A stretch of DNA of 23,327 bases. It comes from Gammaproteobacteria bacterium. Its GTDB lineage: Bacteria > Pseudomonadota > Gammaproteobacteria > HK1. The stretch covers positions 1 through 23,327 of the forward strand of contig JAJECB010000432.1 in the NCBI GenBank assembly GCA_022822245.1. The letters run 5' to 3'. The notes beneath the pieces were generated by a model. It made no database searches, had not been told where the DNA came from, and saw only the letters and a program-made list of their open reading frames with translations. This document shows positions 1 through 8,048 of this stretch, piece by piece (position 1 is the stretch's first letter; every line of letters begins with the position of its first letter). The translations under genes were made by a program, and so were the position numbers.

Positions 1-756
1 GCGACGAACGCCAACGGGGTCGACCTCGACCACTTCGCGGACGCCTGGAACCTCCGGCCGGAAGAAGCGGAGGCGCTCTACGAACGGGCCGGGGTCGAGG
101 CGGTCGCCCTCCCCCGCGGGCGGAGGGCCGGATTCGGGCGAGACGACTGGCGGTCCCTCCTCGACGGACTGCTCGCCGCGGTCCGCCGGACCCACGACGA
201 CGCGCCGGAACGCGCCGGCGCGGAATCGTCGGAACTCGCGAGCGGGGCGGGGCGGTCGCGAGAGGTCGCGGCGGCCGCGATCGGAAGTCTGGTGCGGGAC
301 GGGCGCCTCGTCCGCGAAGGCCGATTCCTCCGGGCTCCCGAGCACGAGCCCCGGCTCTCCGCCCGCGACGCCGCGCTCTGGAGCAAGGTCTCGCTCCACC
401 TCGGGGAGGAAGCGGTGAAGCCCCCGGTCCTCGCCGAGCTCGCCGGCACCCTCGGGGTGGACCGGAACTTCCTCGCCCTCTTCCTCGGCCGGTCGGCGGG
501 GCGGGGGCTCCTCGTCAAGGTGACCCCGAACCGCTTCTTCCACCCGGGCGCGGTTCGGCGCCTCGCGGAGGTCGCGGAAGGGCTCGCGGCCGCCTCCGAC
601 GACGGCCGTTTCGACGCCCGGGCGTTTCGGGACCGCTCGGGAATCGGGCGAAACCTCACCATCCAGGTGCTCGAGTACTTCGACGCCGCGGGGCTCACCC
701 GCCGCATCGGAGATACCCGCATCGTCGTCCGGCGCGCCGCCGACCTCTTCGGCTGA
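1..756 (+). CDS. selB: Selenocysteine-specific elongation factor SelB, C-terminal part (5' end outside window)
   Basis: The reading frame is open from base 1 to a TGA at 754-756 and gives 251 residues with no internal start needed, so this is the 3' part of a longer gene. SelB is a GTPase that delivers Sec-tRNA to the ribosome; its C-terminal winged-helix repeats bind the SECIS hairpin of the mRNA. The GTPase and EF-Tu-like domains are off the window. What is visible fits the winged-helix repeats: a helix-rich stretch and a final module with the family-typical FRDRSGIGRNLTIQVLEYFD followed by TRRIGDTRIV, which resembles the last winged helix of bacterial SelB. The presence of selB implies selA, selC and selenoproteins elsewhere in the genome. 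No selC-like tRNA was recognised nearby. The next gene starts 46 bp downstream on the same strand and is functionally unrelated. Confidence 0.85.
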   Translation, partial: ATNANGVDLDHFADAWNLRPEEAEALYERAGVEAVALPRGRRAGFGRDDWRSLLDGLLAAVRRTHDDAPERAGAESSELASGAGRSREVAAAAIGSLVRDGRLVREGRFLRAPEHEPRLSARDAALWSKVSLHLGEEAVKPPVLAELAGTLGVDRNFLALFLGRSAGRGLLVKVTPNRFFHPGAVRRLAEVAEGLAAASDDGRFDARAFRDRSGIGRNLTIQVLEYFDAAGLTRRIGDTRIVVRRAADLFG

Positions 757-802
757 CCCGCGCCTCCAGTCTTCGCCCCAGTCTTCGCAACGGAACGAGA
801 CC

Positions 803-1918
803 ATGACCGATTTTCTTCCCCCGCCCGGCACCGCGTACGAGGACCTGGAGACACCGCGGCTCGTCATCGACCTCGCGGCCATGGAGCACAACATCGAGAC
901 CCTCCACCGCTTCTTCCGCGGCCGGCCCGCCCGGGTGCGGAGCGTGACGAAAGGCCACAAGTGCCCGGCCATCGCCCAGCGCCAGATGACGGTGGACGGG
1001 GCGGTCCCGTTCGGGCTTTGCTGCGCGAAGGTGAGCGAGGCGGAGGTCATGGTCGCGGCCGGGGCCCGGCACATCCGGATGATCGAGCAGGTGGTGGGCA
1101 AGGCGAAGGTGGAGCGCCTGATGCGCCTCGCGAGGAACGCGCACCTCATTGCCCTTGCCGACGATCCGCGGCACGTCGCGGACCTCGCGGACGCGGCACA
1201 AGCCCACGACCTCACCCTCGACGTGCTGGTCGAGGTGGAGATCGGGCTCAACCGCACGGGGCTCGTTCCCGGTCCGGAAGCGGTGAAGCTGGTGCGATCG
1301 ATCGAGAAGGACAACCGCCTTCGCTTCGCCGGCCTCTCCTCCCACGAGGGCTCCATGGTCATCACCGATCCGGAAGTTCGCGAGGAGAAGGTCCGCGCGC
1401 GGATCCAGCGCCTGCTCGATTGTCGCGAGGACGTCGAACGCGCGGGTGTCGGGGTGGAGATCTGCGGCGCCGGCTCGAGCACGACCTGGAACATCGCGGG
1501 GGCGATGGACGGGATCACGGAGATCGATCCGGGCACCTACGTGTTCTGGGACCACGCCTTCGTCGAAAGCATGCCCGACCAGCCGTTCCGGACCGCGCTC
1601 AAGGTGCTCACCACCGTCATCAGCCGCGCCGCGCCGGACCGCGCGGTCGTCGATTGCGGGTACAAGGCCATGGGCCGGGCCGGCGACGGGGGCATGCCGG
1701 CGGCGGACCGCGAGGGCGTCACCGTCAACCGGCTGAACTCCGAGCACGGCATCCTGGACCTCGAGGGAGAGGGCCGGACGCTCCGGATCGGCGACAAGGT
1801 GGCGCTCACCCCGCGCGCCTTCGGGCCCACGGTAGTGGCGCACGACCACTACGTGGGGGTACGGAACGGCGTCGTCGAGAGCGTCTGGCCGATCGCAGCC
1901 CGCGCGAGCCACCAGTAG
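803..1918 (+). CDS. D-threonine aldolase/D-serine dehydratase-like PLP enzyme with altered metal site
   Basis: The 371-residue protein belongs to the fold-type III (alanine racemase-like) PLP family that includes D-threonine aldolase, D-serine dehydratase (DSD1) and D-threo-3-hydroxyaspartate dehydratase. Visible family features are the N-terminal LETPRLVIDLAAMEHNI, the PLP-lysine region VTKGHKCP (Lys50 is the likely Schiff-base lysine), GLCCAKVSEAEVM, DVLVEVEIGLNRTG and a C-terminal beta domain. Known members bind Zn or Mn through a His-x-Cys/Asp pair placed in a P-x-H-x-C/D-P-T stretch near the C-terminus. Here that stretch reads PRAFGPTVVAHD (residues 337-348), so by eye the ligands are replaced by Ala339 and Gly341. 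The enzyme may be metal-independent or have a different reaction. The ATG at 803 is preceded by GGAACGAG. The substrate cannot be told from sequence. Confidence 0.82.
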   Translation: MTDFLPPPGTAYEDLETPRLVIDLAAMEHNIETLHRFFRGRPARVRSVTKGHKCPAIAQRQMTVDGAVPFGLCCAKVSEAEVMVAAGARHIRMIEQVVGKAKVERLMRLARNAHLIALADDPRHVADLADAAQAHDLTLDVLVEVEIGLNRTGLVPGPEAVKLVRSIEKDNRLRFAGLSSHEGSMVITDPEVREEKVRARIQRLLDCREDVERAGVGVEICGAGSSTTWNIAGAMDGITEIDPGTYVFWDHAFVESMPDQPFRTALKVLTTVISRAAPDRAVVDCGYKAMGRAGDGGMPAADREGVTVNRLNSEHGILDLEGEGRTLRIGDKVALTPRAFGPTVVAHDHYVGVRNGVVESVWPIAARASHQ

Positions 1919-2094
1919 CTCGGATTCCCCGCAGGCGCAATCCGACACGGCGCCGCCCGCGTGGAGCATGGGAGGGGGTTCGACCCCTCACGGGTCGGAA
2001 GCTCGGCAGGTCGGATTGGCGAAGCGTAACCCGACCTCACCCGCCATGTGCGGCCCCCGGATCGCAACTGTCGGATTACGCTTCGCTACTCCGT
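1919..2094 (+). repeat. Cluster of three REP-like palindromes between convergent genes
   Basis: Three imperfect palindromes share the arms (G)TCGGATT and AATCCGA(C). They lie at 1919-1946 (perfect 7-bp arms TCGGATT/AATCCGA), 2010-2035 (centre GGCGAAGCGT) and 2070-2094 (inverted copy ending in a degenerate arm). The second and third units are 34 bp apart and in opposite orientation, as in BIME-type REP pairs. The first begins right after the stop codon of the PLP enzyme. The same unit pair with nearly the same spacing occurs at 19225-19311, also between convergent genes. The likely role is as extragenic palindromes that affect transcript ends; this is inferred from position. Confidence 0.8.
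1972..1989. terminator. GC-rich hairpin between REP units
   Basis: GAGGGG at 1972-1977 and CCCCTC at 1984-1989 form a perfect 6-bp stem with loop GTTCGA. There is no U-tract after it on either strand, so it is at best a weak or factor-dependent terminator for the upstream plus-strand gene. The GGTTCGA motif looks like a tRNA T-loop, but no acceptor or anticodon stem surrounds it. Confidence 0.35.
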
Positions 2095-2120
2095 ATATGG
2101 TCTCCTCGCACGCCGGCACG

Positions 2121-2165
2121 TTCGCAAGGTACTCCGGACCTGACCGCGTCTGAGCACCTTGCGAA
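2121..2165. terminator. Long inverted repeat downstream of the FAD oxidoreductase
   Basis: TTCGCAAGGT at 2121-2130 and ACCTTGCGAA at 2156-2165 are perfect 10-bp inverted repeats with a 25-nt loop. The repeat lies 39 bp beyond the minus-strand stop codon at 2204-2206, so it may end that transcript. It has an A-run on the plus strand rather than a U-run at the exit of the minus-strand transcript, so intrinsic termination is not clearly supported. Confidence 0.4.
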
Positions 2166-2203
2166 AAAGCACCTTCATCCTCTTCGCCATCAGGGTCTCC
2201 GCG

Positions 2204-3589
2204 TCACAACTGGCCGTCGTCGGGCCAGTCGTCGAGGAGGGCGCGGTACGCGGGGTCGTCGTAGCGGGCGAGGGAGAATGCGCCCGCCCACGGCGGGAGC
2301 GGGCCGCCCGCGACGTGTGCGGCGAGGAGCTCGCCCCCCGCGCACGAGCCCATGATCCCGAAGCCCGAGAACGCGGCGCAGACGAACGAGCCTTCGAGGG
2401 GGAGGGGCCCGACGAGGGGGCGGTTCTCGCGCGTCCGGACGTAGTAGCCGCCGTCGACGAAGGGCCTCGGCAGGTGGCCGAAGTAGCGTTCGAGGGAGGG
2501 CAGCATGCGCGACATCCCGCGGAGCACGATCTCGGGGTAGCGCGGATCCCAGTCGAACGGGTACTCGGGCGCTTCGCACTTCTCCTCCTCGTACGTCCAA
2601 TAGAGGATGAGCGTGTCGGCGTCCGGGCCGCCGTCCGGACGCCCGTGCGCCCCGGCCGGGAAGGGCTCGAGGAGGGCCTCCCCTTCGGGGTCCTCCGCGA
2701 GAGCCTCGCGCTCCTCCGCCGACCAGGGAAGCCGGATCGGGTCCGCCCAGATGAAGAGGGGGGTGTCCCGGGGAACGGCGCGCTCGCGATCCGCGAATGA
2801 CATCTTGACGTGGCGCTCGAACCAGACCGGAAGGTCCGCTCCGAGCCACGCGGCGACCTCCTTCGCGAAGGGGCCCGCCGCGTTCACGAACACGGGGGAC
2901 GAGATCCGCTCGGACCCGCCGTCACGAAGCGAAACCCGGACGCCGGCGACCCGGCCGCCGGCCGACAGCACCTCTTCCACCCGGCCGGAGACGAGGAACG
3001 CCCCGTGCCGGCGGGCCTCCTCGAGGAGGTGCATCCCGAGCTGCTGCGCACTGAGCCACCCGCAGCGCCTCGCGTGGAGCACCGCGACCGTCTCCGGCGA
3101 CAGCCACGGGAAGTGCCGGTGGATGAGCGCGCCGTCGACGATGAGGTCGGCCCCGTCAGGCATGTCCGTGTAGCCATCCATCCGGTGGGGGACGTAGTCT
3201 GCGCCCCCGCTCCGCCCGTCGTGGCGCCGGAGGGCTCCCGCTCCGAGCGACTCGGCCTCGCGTCCCGCCGCCTCGAAGGCGGCGACCCGATCCGGGTCCG
3301 CGGTCGCGAAGAGGTATCCGCGGCGGTTGAGGTGGAACCGGTTGCCGCTGGCATCGGCCAGCTCTTCGAGGAGGTCGACGCTCCGGTTCATGAGGGAGAC
3401 CATCGCGTCGCCCGGCCCCGGCCACCAGTTGCGGTAGCACTCGGTGGACTTGTCGCTCGTGAGGGACAGCGGCGGGCGCTCGTCGACGATCGCGACCCGC
3501 CCGAACCCGTGCCGTGCCGCGAGGTGCCAGGCGCAGGCGACTCCCGCGATCCCCGCCCCGCAGACGATGGCGTCGGCGGTCCAGTTCAT
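2204..3589 (-). CDS. FAD-dependent oxidoreductase of the glycine/D-amino-acid oxidase (DAO) family
   Basis: The product is 461 residues. The N-terminal dinucleotide-binding motif GAGIAG (residues 11-16) follows the short strand ADAIVC, and an acidic residue ends the second strand (AIVDE), as in the GR2/DAO fold. The middle contains the FAD-domain return with a GRVEEVL stretch, and the C-terminus has VCAAFSGFGIMGSCAGGELLA, the usual last FAD-contact segment. The stretch TECYRNWWPGPGDAMVSLMNRS is distinctive of a DAO subgroup whose substrate I do not know. Members of the wider family oxidise amines, sarcosine, dimethylglycine or D-amino acids. The gene follows crcB by only 10 bp on the same strand, so the two are probably co-transcribed. 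No signal peptide or membrane segment is seen, which suggests a cytoplasmic enzyme. Confidence 0.85.
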   Translation of the reverse strand: MNWTADAIVCGAGIAGVACAWHLAARHGFGRVAIVDERPPLSLTSDKSTECYRNWWPGPGDAMVSLMNRSVDLLEELADASGNRFHLNRRGYLFATADPDRVAAFEAAGREAESLGAGALRRHDGRSGGADYVPHRMDGYTDMPDGADLIVDGALIHRHFPWLSPETVAVLHARRCGWLSAQQLGMHLLEEARRHGAFLVSGRVEEVLSAGGRVAGVRVSLRDGGSERISSPVFVNAAGPFAKEVAAWLGADLPVWFERHVKMSFADRERAVPRDTPLFIWADPIRLPWSAEEREALAEDPEGEALLEPFPAGAHGRPDGGPDADTLILYWTYEEEKCEAPEYPFDWDPRYPEIVLRGMSRMLPSLERYFGHLPRPFVDGGYYVRTRENRPLVGPLPLEGSFVCAAFSGFGIMGSCAGGELLAAHVAGGPLPPWAGAFSLARYDDPAYRALLDDWPDDGQL

Positions 3590-3599
3590 CCGAGCACCG

Positions 3600-3968
3600 T
3601 CATCGCACGAGCAGGGTGCCGAGCCACGCCGCGCCGAGGCAGAGCGCCACGCTCAGCAGCACGTTGCCCGCGCCCGCGAGCCAGCGGCCGGCCTGGAGCA
3701 GGGCCAGGGTCTCCACCGAGAAGGTGGAGAACGTGGTGAACGCCCCGAGGAATCCGGTCATGACGATGAGACGAACCTCCGGCGCGACGTGCATCCGCTC
3801 CGCGAAGAGCGCGAACAGCCACCCCATCACGAAGGACCCGGCGACGTTGACGATCAGGGTCCCGAGGGGGAAGCGGGGGCCGAACGCGGTCGCGGCTGCG
3901 GTCGAGACGCCGTGGCGGGCGAGGGCGCCCACCGCACCCCCGATTGCAACCGCGAGGATCTGGGACAA
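3600..3968 (-). CDS. crcB: Fluoride channel CrcB/Fluc
   Basis: The 122-residue protein has four hydrophobic membrane segments and the family signatures GGAVGALARHG near the N-terminus, GTLIVNVAGSFVMGWL (the conserved Asn/Gly-Ser segment) and GFLGAFTTFSTFSVETL (the phenylalanine and threonine pore segment with central GAFTTFSTF). CrcB/Fluc is a dual-topology dimeric channel in the cytoplasmic membrane that exports fluoride. One gene is present, which fits the homodimeric type. The start chosen is TTG at 3968, because it gives the full first helix; no ATG lies upstream in frame before the hairpin. The ribosome-binding site is weak (AGG about 10 nt upstream). No fluoride riboswitch was recognised upstream. 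The FAD oxidoreductase follows by 10 bp. Confidence 0.92.
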   Translation of the reverse strand: MSQILAVAIGGAVGALARHGVSTAAATAFGPRFPLGTLIVNVAGSFVMGWLFALFAERMHVAPEVRLIVMTGFLGAFTTFSTFSVETLALLQAGRWLAGAGNVLLSVALCLGAAWLGTLLVR

Positions 3969-4030
3969 CGGCGGACCTGACTACGTACAACGCTCAGGTT
4001 GGGACACGCGGCACCCTTGTACCGCCGGCT

Positions 4031-4064
4031 TCCTGGGAGACGGGCAAGATCCCATCTCCCAGGA
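4031..4064. terminator. Strong hairpin between acyl-CoA dehydrogenase and crcB
   Basis: TCCTGGGAGA at 4031-4040 and TCTCCCAGGA at 4055-4064 form a perfect 10-bp stem, with an inner GGG/CCC pairing that closes a 6-nt loop. The hairpin sits 84 bp after the stop of the minus-strand acyl-CoA dehydrogenase gene and 62 bp before crcB, so it probably separates the two transcription units. No U-tract follows. Confidence 0.5.
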
Positions 4065-4147
4065 TGCCCTGGTTTGAATCCGAGCCGTGCACGCAATCAG
4101 GACGGCGGGTGCCCGTTCGATCTTGGGGCGGCGGGTGCCAACGCCGG

Positions 4148-5938
4148 TCAGTAGGCGTCCGCCTCGAGGGCCATCAGGGTGTCCGCCCCGGACCGGATGG
4201 CCGCGTCGAGCGCCGCCGTCTCCGGGAGGAGGCGGCCCATGAAGTAGCGGGCGGTGGCGAGCTTCGCCCGGTAGAACCCGGAGTTGTCGGAGGGCGCGCG
4301 CTCAAGGGCCGTGTCCGCCATCGCCGCCCACAGGTAGGCGAGGCAGACGAGCCCGGTGAACCGGAGATAGTCGACCGCGGCCGCGCCCAGCTCCTCGCGG
4401 TTCTCGGCCGCCCGCTCGAGGAGCCAGCCCGTCACCACCTGGAGACGCTCCAGCGCCGCCGCGAACGGCTCGAGGAACTCCGAGAGGGCCTCGTCCCCCT
4501 CGCGTTCCTCGATGAATGCGCGAAGGTCCGCGGCGAGCTCGCGCAGCGTCTCCCCGCCGTTCAGGAAGAGCTTGCGTCCCACGAGGTCATTCGCCTGCAC
4601 CCCGTTCGTGCCCTCGTAGATCTGGGCGATGCGCGCGTCGCGGACGAGCTGCTCCATGCCGGTCTCCGCGATGTAGCCCGCTCCGCCGAACACCTGCTGG
4701 CAGCGGGTGGCGTTCTCGTATCCGAGGTCGCTCAGGAGCGCCTTGACCACCGGGGTGAGGAGGCCCACCCGGTCCGCCGCCTTCCTCCGCGCCTTCGGAT
4801 CCGGATGCCGGGCGGAGCGGTCGATCTCGAGCCCCACCCAGCCCGCGAACGCCCGCGCGCCCTCGTTCCAGGCGCGGGCGGTCTGCAGCATCCGGCGCAC
4901 GTCGGGGTGCACGAGGATGGGGTCGGCCGGGAGGTCGGGGCGCTTCGGGCCGGAGAGCGAACGCCCCTGGAGCCGCTCGCGCGCGTAGGCGACGGCGCTC
5001 TGGTACGCCTTCTCGGCGATCCCGAGCCCCTGGATCCCGACCGCGAGGCGTTCGTGGTTCATCATCGTGAACATGCAGGCGAGCCCCCGGTGCGGCTCGC
5101 CGACGAGCCAGCCGGTCGCTTCCTCGAAGCTCATCACGCAGGTCGGCGCCCCTTCGATGCCCATCTTGGTCTCGATCGAGACGCAGGTCGCGGCGTTCCG
5201 CTCGCCGGGCTCGCCGTCGGGGCCGACCAGGTACTTCGGCACCAGGAAGAGGCTGATGCCCTTCACCCCGGGGGGCGCGTCGGGGAGCTTCGCGAGCACG
5301 AGGTGAATGATGTTCTCCGTCGCGTCGTGCTCCCCGCAGGTGATGAAGATCTTGGTCCCGGTGATCGCGTAGCTCCCGTCCGCGCGCGGGACCGCGCGGG
5401 TGCGGATCATCCCGAGGTCGGTGCCGGCGTGCGATTCGGTGAGGCACATCGTGCCGCTCCACTGCCCGCTCACCATGTTCGGGAGGTACTTCGCCCGGAG
5501 CTCCTCGGTGGCGTGGGCCTCGATCGCGGTGCACGCCCCGTGGGTGAGCCCCGGCAGCAGGCTGAGGGACATGTTGGCGGAGGTGAACATCTCGTCGATG
5601 AAGAAGTTGAGGGTCTCGGGGAGGCCCTGGCCGCCGTACTCGGGGCTCGCGGAGACGCCGAGCCAGCCCGCGTCCCGGACCGCGCGATAGGCTTCGCAGA
5701 AGCCGTCCGGCAGGCGGACCGTGCCGTCCGCGCGCCGCTCGCACCCTTCCTCGTGCCCCGGCATGTTGGTGGGGTGGACGACCTCCTCGAAGAGGCGGCC
5801 GGCCTGCTCGAGCACCCCGTCGACGAGGTCCGCGCTCACCTCCTCGAACCCGGGAAGCTCCGCGAACCGCTCCTCCACCCGGAGGACCTCGTTCAGCACG
5901 AACTGCATGTCGCGCACCGGCGCGCTGTATGTCTGCAT
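4148..5938 (-). CDS. Long-form acyl-CoA dehydrogenase, DmdC/FadE-like
   Basis: The product is 596 residues, the length of the long acyl-CoA dehydrogenase subgroup that has an N-terminal helical cap and an extra C-terminal domain (PF12806 type). Visible are SPEYGGQGLP (100-107), the FAD/substrate motif MCLTESHAGTDLGMIRTRA (164-182), GTKIFITCGEHD (194-205), MMNHERLAVGIQGLG (292-306) and the catalytic-base segment QIYEGTNGVQANDL, where Glu442 is the expected general base. Relatives include DmdC, which oxidises 3-methylmercaptopropionyl-CoA, and long-chain FadE enzymes; sequence alone does not decide the substrate. Electrons pass to ETF, and the gene lies 64 bp downstream of ETF-QO on the same strand, which supports coupling to the quinone pool. 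The start ATG at 5938 is preceded by GGAA. Confidence 0.93.
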   Translation of the reverse strand: MQTYSAPVRDMQFVLNEVLRVEERFAELPGFEEVSADLVDGVLEQAGRLFEEVVHPTNMPGHEEGCERRADGTVRLPDGFCEAYRAVRDAGWLGVSASPEYGGQGLPETLNFFIDEMFTSANMSLSLLPGLTHGACTAIEAHATEELRAKYLPNMVSGQWSGTMCLTESHAGTDLGMIRTRAVPRADGSYAITGTKIFITCGEHDATENIIHLVLAKLPDAPPGVKGISLFLVPKYLVGPDGEPGERNAATCVSIETKMGIEGAPTCVMSFEEATGWLVGEPHRGLACMFTMMNHERLAVGIQGLGIAEKAYQSAVAYARERLQGRSLSGPKRPDLPADPILVHPDVRRMLQTARAWNEGARAFAGWVGLEIDRSARHPDPKARRKAADRVGLLTPVVKALLSDLGYENATRCQQVFGGAGYIAETGMEQLVRDARIAQIYEGTNGVQANDLVGRKLFLNGGETLRELAADLRAFIEEREGDEALSEFLEPFAAALERLQVVTGWLLERAAENREELGAAAVDYLRFTGLVCLAYLWAAMADTALERAPSDNSGFYRAKLATARYFMGRLLPETAALDAAIRSGADTLMALEADAY

Positions 5939-6002
5939 GATTCAGGTTCCGTCTTCTGTTCGGTGGCCCGGCTTCCGCCAGCCGTTTGCCCCGCCGCTTC
6001 GC

Positions 6003-7661
6003 CTACATGTTCGGGTAGTTGGGGCCGCCTCCGCCTTCCGGCGCCACCCAGACGATGTTCTGGGTCGGGTCCTTGATGTCGCAGGTCTTGCAGTGTACGC
6101 AGTTCTGCGCGTTGATCTGGAGCCGCCGCTCCTCGCCTTCCTCCACGAACTCGTACACCCCGGCCGGGCAGAAGCGCTCTTCGGGGCCCGCGTAGTCCGC
6201 GAGGTTGACCGCGACGGGCTTCGCGTCGTCGCGGAGGGTGAGGTGCACGGGCTGGTTCTCTTCGTGGTTGGTCCCGGAGAGGAACACGGACGAGAGCTTG
6301 TCGAAGGTGAGCTCCCCGTCCGGGCGCGGGTACTCGATGGGCTTCGCGTCCTCCGCCTTGCGGAGCCGGTCGTGGTCGGTGTGGCCGTAGCGAAGCGTCC
6401 ACGGCGCCCGGCCCCGGAGCAGCACCTGGTCGATGCCGGCGTGGAGGGTGCCGCCGACGAGCCCCCAGCGAAAGCCCGGGCGCACGTTGCGGGCCTCGTG
6501 GAGCTCCCGCCACACCCAGGACGCGCGGAACGCCTCGGGGTAGGCGGCGAGCTCCTCGCCCCCCTCGGAGCCCCCCGCCACCGCCTCGAATACCGCTTCG
6601 GCGGCCAGCATCCCAGACTTCATCGCGGTGTGGGTGCCCTTGATCTTGGGCGTGTTGAGGGTGCCCGCCTCGCACCCGACCAGCACCCCGCCCGGGAACG
6701 CGAGCTTCGGGAGGCACTGCAGGCCCCCCTCGTTGATCGCCCGGGCGCCGTAGGAGATCCGCCGCCCGCCCTCGAAGGTCGCCCGGATCTTCGGGTGGGT
6801 CTTGAAGCGCTGCATCTCCTCGAAGGGGGAGAGGTACGGGTTCTCGTAGTCGAGGCCGACCACGAAGCCGACCGCGACCTGGCGGTCCTCGAGGTGGTAG
6901 AGGAACGAACCGCCGTAGGTGCCGGAGCCGAGGGGCCAGCCCGCGGTGTGCATGACGAGCCCGGGGCGGTGGCGCTCCGGCTGGACCTCCCAGAGCTCCT
7001 TGATCCCGATGCCGTAGGTCTGCGGCTCGACCCCGTCGCGGAGCCCGAAGCGCTCCATGAGCCGCCGCCCGAGGTGCCCGCGGCACCCCTCGGCGAAGAA
7101 GGTGTACCTGGCGCGAAGCTCCATGCCGGGCATGAAGTTGTCGGTGGGCTCGCCGTCGCGCCCCACCCCCATGTCGCCGGTGACGATCCCCGCGACCGCC
7201 CCGTCCTCCCGGTAGAGCACGTCGGCGGCGGCGAAGCCGGGGAACACCTCCGCCCCGAGCTCCTCGGCCTGGGCGGCGAGCCACCGGCAGAAGTTCCCGA
7301 GGCTGATGATGTAGTTGCCGTGGTTCCGGAGCGAGGGCGGGAGCAGCCCGTTCGGCCACGGGAACCCGCCCCCCTCGGTGAGGAAGAAGAAGCGTTCCTC
7401 GCTCACCGGCGTGTTGAGAGGGGCCTCGCGCTCCCGCCAGTCCGGGAACAGCTCCTCGAGGGCGCGGGGCTCGAGCACCGCGCCGGACAGGATGTGGGCG
7501 CCGACCTCGGAGCCCTTCTCGACCACGCACGCGCTGAGATCGTGGCCCCGCTCCTCGGCGAGCTGGCGAAGCCGCACCGCGGCGGCGAGGCCGGACGGTC
7601 CCGCCCCGACGATCACCACGTCGAACTCCATGGATTCGCGCTCGATCGCCGCCTCGTCCAT
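6003..7661 (-). CDS. Electron transfer flavoprotein-ubiquinone oxidoreductase (ETF-QO)
   Basis: The product is 552 residues, the usual size of bacterial ETF-QO. It has an N-terminal FAD motif [16 protein letters not shown] (about 16-31), the central quinone/FAD region with GCRGHLG and [19 protein letters not shown], and [27 protein letters not shown]-terminal ferredoxin-like domain provides four cysteines for a [4Fe-4S] cluster at residues 498, 521, 524 and 527 ([23 protein letters not shown]). The enzyme takes electrons from reduced ETF and reduces ubiquinone at the inner membrane. The start at 7661 is preceded by AGGGTGGAAGG; an internal Met11 is less likely. The acyl-CoA dehydrogenase follows on the same strand, and etfBA lies about 12 kb away. 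A 64-bp copy of this gene's 5' end occurs at 10354-10417. Confidence 0.96.
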   Translation of the reverse strand: MDEAAIERESMEFDVVIVGAGPSGLAAAVRLRQLAEERGHDLSACVVEKGSEVGAHILSGAVLEPRALEELFPDWREREAPLNTPVSEERFFFLTEGGGFPWPNGLLPPSLRNHGNYIISLGNFCRWLAAQAEELGAEVFPGFAAADVLYREDGAVAGIVTGDMGVGRDGEPTDNFMPGMELRARYTFFAEGCRGHLGRRLMERFGLRDGVEPQTYGIGIKELWEVQPERHRPGLVMHTAGWPLGSGTYGGSFLYHLEDRQVAVGFVVGLDYENPYLSPFEEMQRFKTHPKIRATFEGGRRISYGARAINEGGLQCLPKLAFPGGVLVGCEAGTLNTPKIKGTHTAMKSGMLAAEAVFEAVAGGSEGGEELAAYPEAFRASWVWRELHEARNVRPGFRWGLVGGTLHAGIDQVLLRGRAPWTLRYGHTDHDRLRKAEDAKPIEYPRPDGELTFDKLSSVFLSGTNHEENQPVHLTLRDDAKPVAVNLADYAGPEERFCPAGVYEFVEEGEERRLQINAQNCVHCKTCDIKDPTQNIVWVAPEGGGGPNYPNM

Positions 7662-7755
7662 CCTTCCACCCTGCTCTTGCGCCGGCCCACACGCGGCGTC
7701 ACCCCGTACGCAAGGCGACCGCTATCCGGACGCCCCGTCCTGCCGCTCCCGCGGA

Positions 7756-7761
7756 ATTATA
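7756..7761 (-). promoter_or_regulatory. Candidate -10 element for ETF-QO
   Basis: Read on the minus strand the bases are TATAAT, a perfect sigma-70 type -10 hexamer in very GC-rich surroundings, 94 bp before the ETF-QO start codon. No good -35 hexamer is found at 16-18 bp. The rest of 7662-7976 holds no convincing gene. Confidence 0.4.
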
Positions 7762-7816
7762 GGGCGCCAATCGCGCGTCGCGACGCTCCGACCGGTGGTC
7801 AGCCAGCGCCAAATCC

Positions 7817-7835
7817 CCGATCCGCTTCGGATCGG
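7817..7835. other. Perfect 8-bp hairpin upstream of ETF-QO
   Basis: CCGATCCG and CGGATCGG flank a CTT triloop. The palindrome lies between the last attC-like site and the candidate -10 element. It could be the terminator of the minus-strand cassette array or an operator for ETF-QO; there is no U-run to support the former. Confidence 0.35.
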
Positions 7836-7976
7836 AACAATCGTCCTCGCTGTGACCCAACCGGGTTTCGGAAACGCGAACGGGCCTCACCGCCCGCTCG
7901 CGCGCGCCGGGCAATTAGGTCCGTGCCGGCCGCAAAGTCAGCAGGACGGCCTTGTCCAGGAAGGAGACTTTCAAAC

Positions 7977-8048
7977 CGCCAACGACCAGGCTCCGCCGCG
8001 GACAAGCCGCGAAACGGGTTGGCCGCTGGCTGAAGCGCCGGGTTAACT
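7977..8048 (-). other. attC-like recombination site A, after the VapC cassette
   Basis: This 72-bp site aligns without gaps to the sites at 9400-9471 and 10039-10110. In minus-strand (cassette) orientation it starts with R'' AGTTAAC overlapping the antitoxin stop codon, followed by GCTTCAGCC (L''), the conserved core GGCCAACCCG...CGCGGCTTGTCCGCGG, GGAGCC (L'), TGGTC and R' GTTGGCG. The ends match the integron consensus RYYYAAC...GTTRRRY only loosely, so the site may be worn. Its position directly at the stop of a cassette gene is as expected for attC. Confidence 0.65.

Noticed and set aside
1960..2000. tRNA (possibly selC) because of a GGGGGTTCGACCCCT stretch close to selB
   Set aside because: Only a T-arm-like hairpin is present. 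No acceptor, D or anticodon arms can be built around it, and it fits better as a GC hairpin among REP units.
4060..4095. T-arm-like GGTTTGAATCC, possible tRNA remnant or attachment site
   Set aside because: No stems on either side and no integrase nearby; the match is short.
3969..4147. Fluoride (crcB) riboswitch upstream of crcB, because the minus strand has a GGGAGATGGG-type hairpin
   Set aside because: The hairpin is a simple perfect inverted repeat. The second conserved half of the motif (CTGATG followed by the CTCCTAC-like part) is missing, and the pseudoknot could not be drawn.
3944..6076. Very long plus-strand open frame of 710 codons opposite the acyl-CoA dehydrogenase
   Set aside because: It is antisense to a clear acyl-CoA dehydrogenase and has an Arg/Glu/Val-rich composition typical of shadow frames in GC-rich DNA. 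The same applies to the other long frames opposite ETF-QO, BCAT, etfA and the Fe-S protein.
7799..8005. Small minus-strand frame upstream of ETF-QO as an extra cassette gene
   Set aside because: It runs through attC-like site A, has no recognisable domain and a random-looking composition. A shorter frame ending LLTLRPART has no start with a ribosome-binding site.
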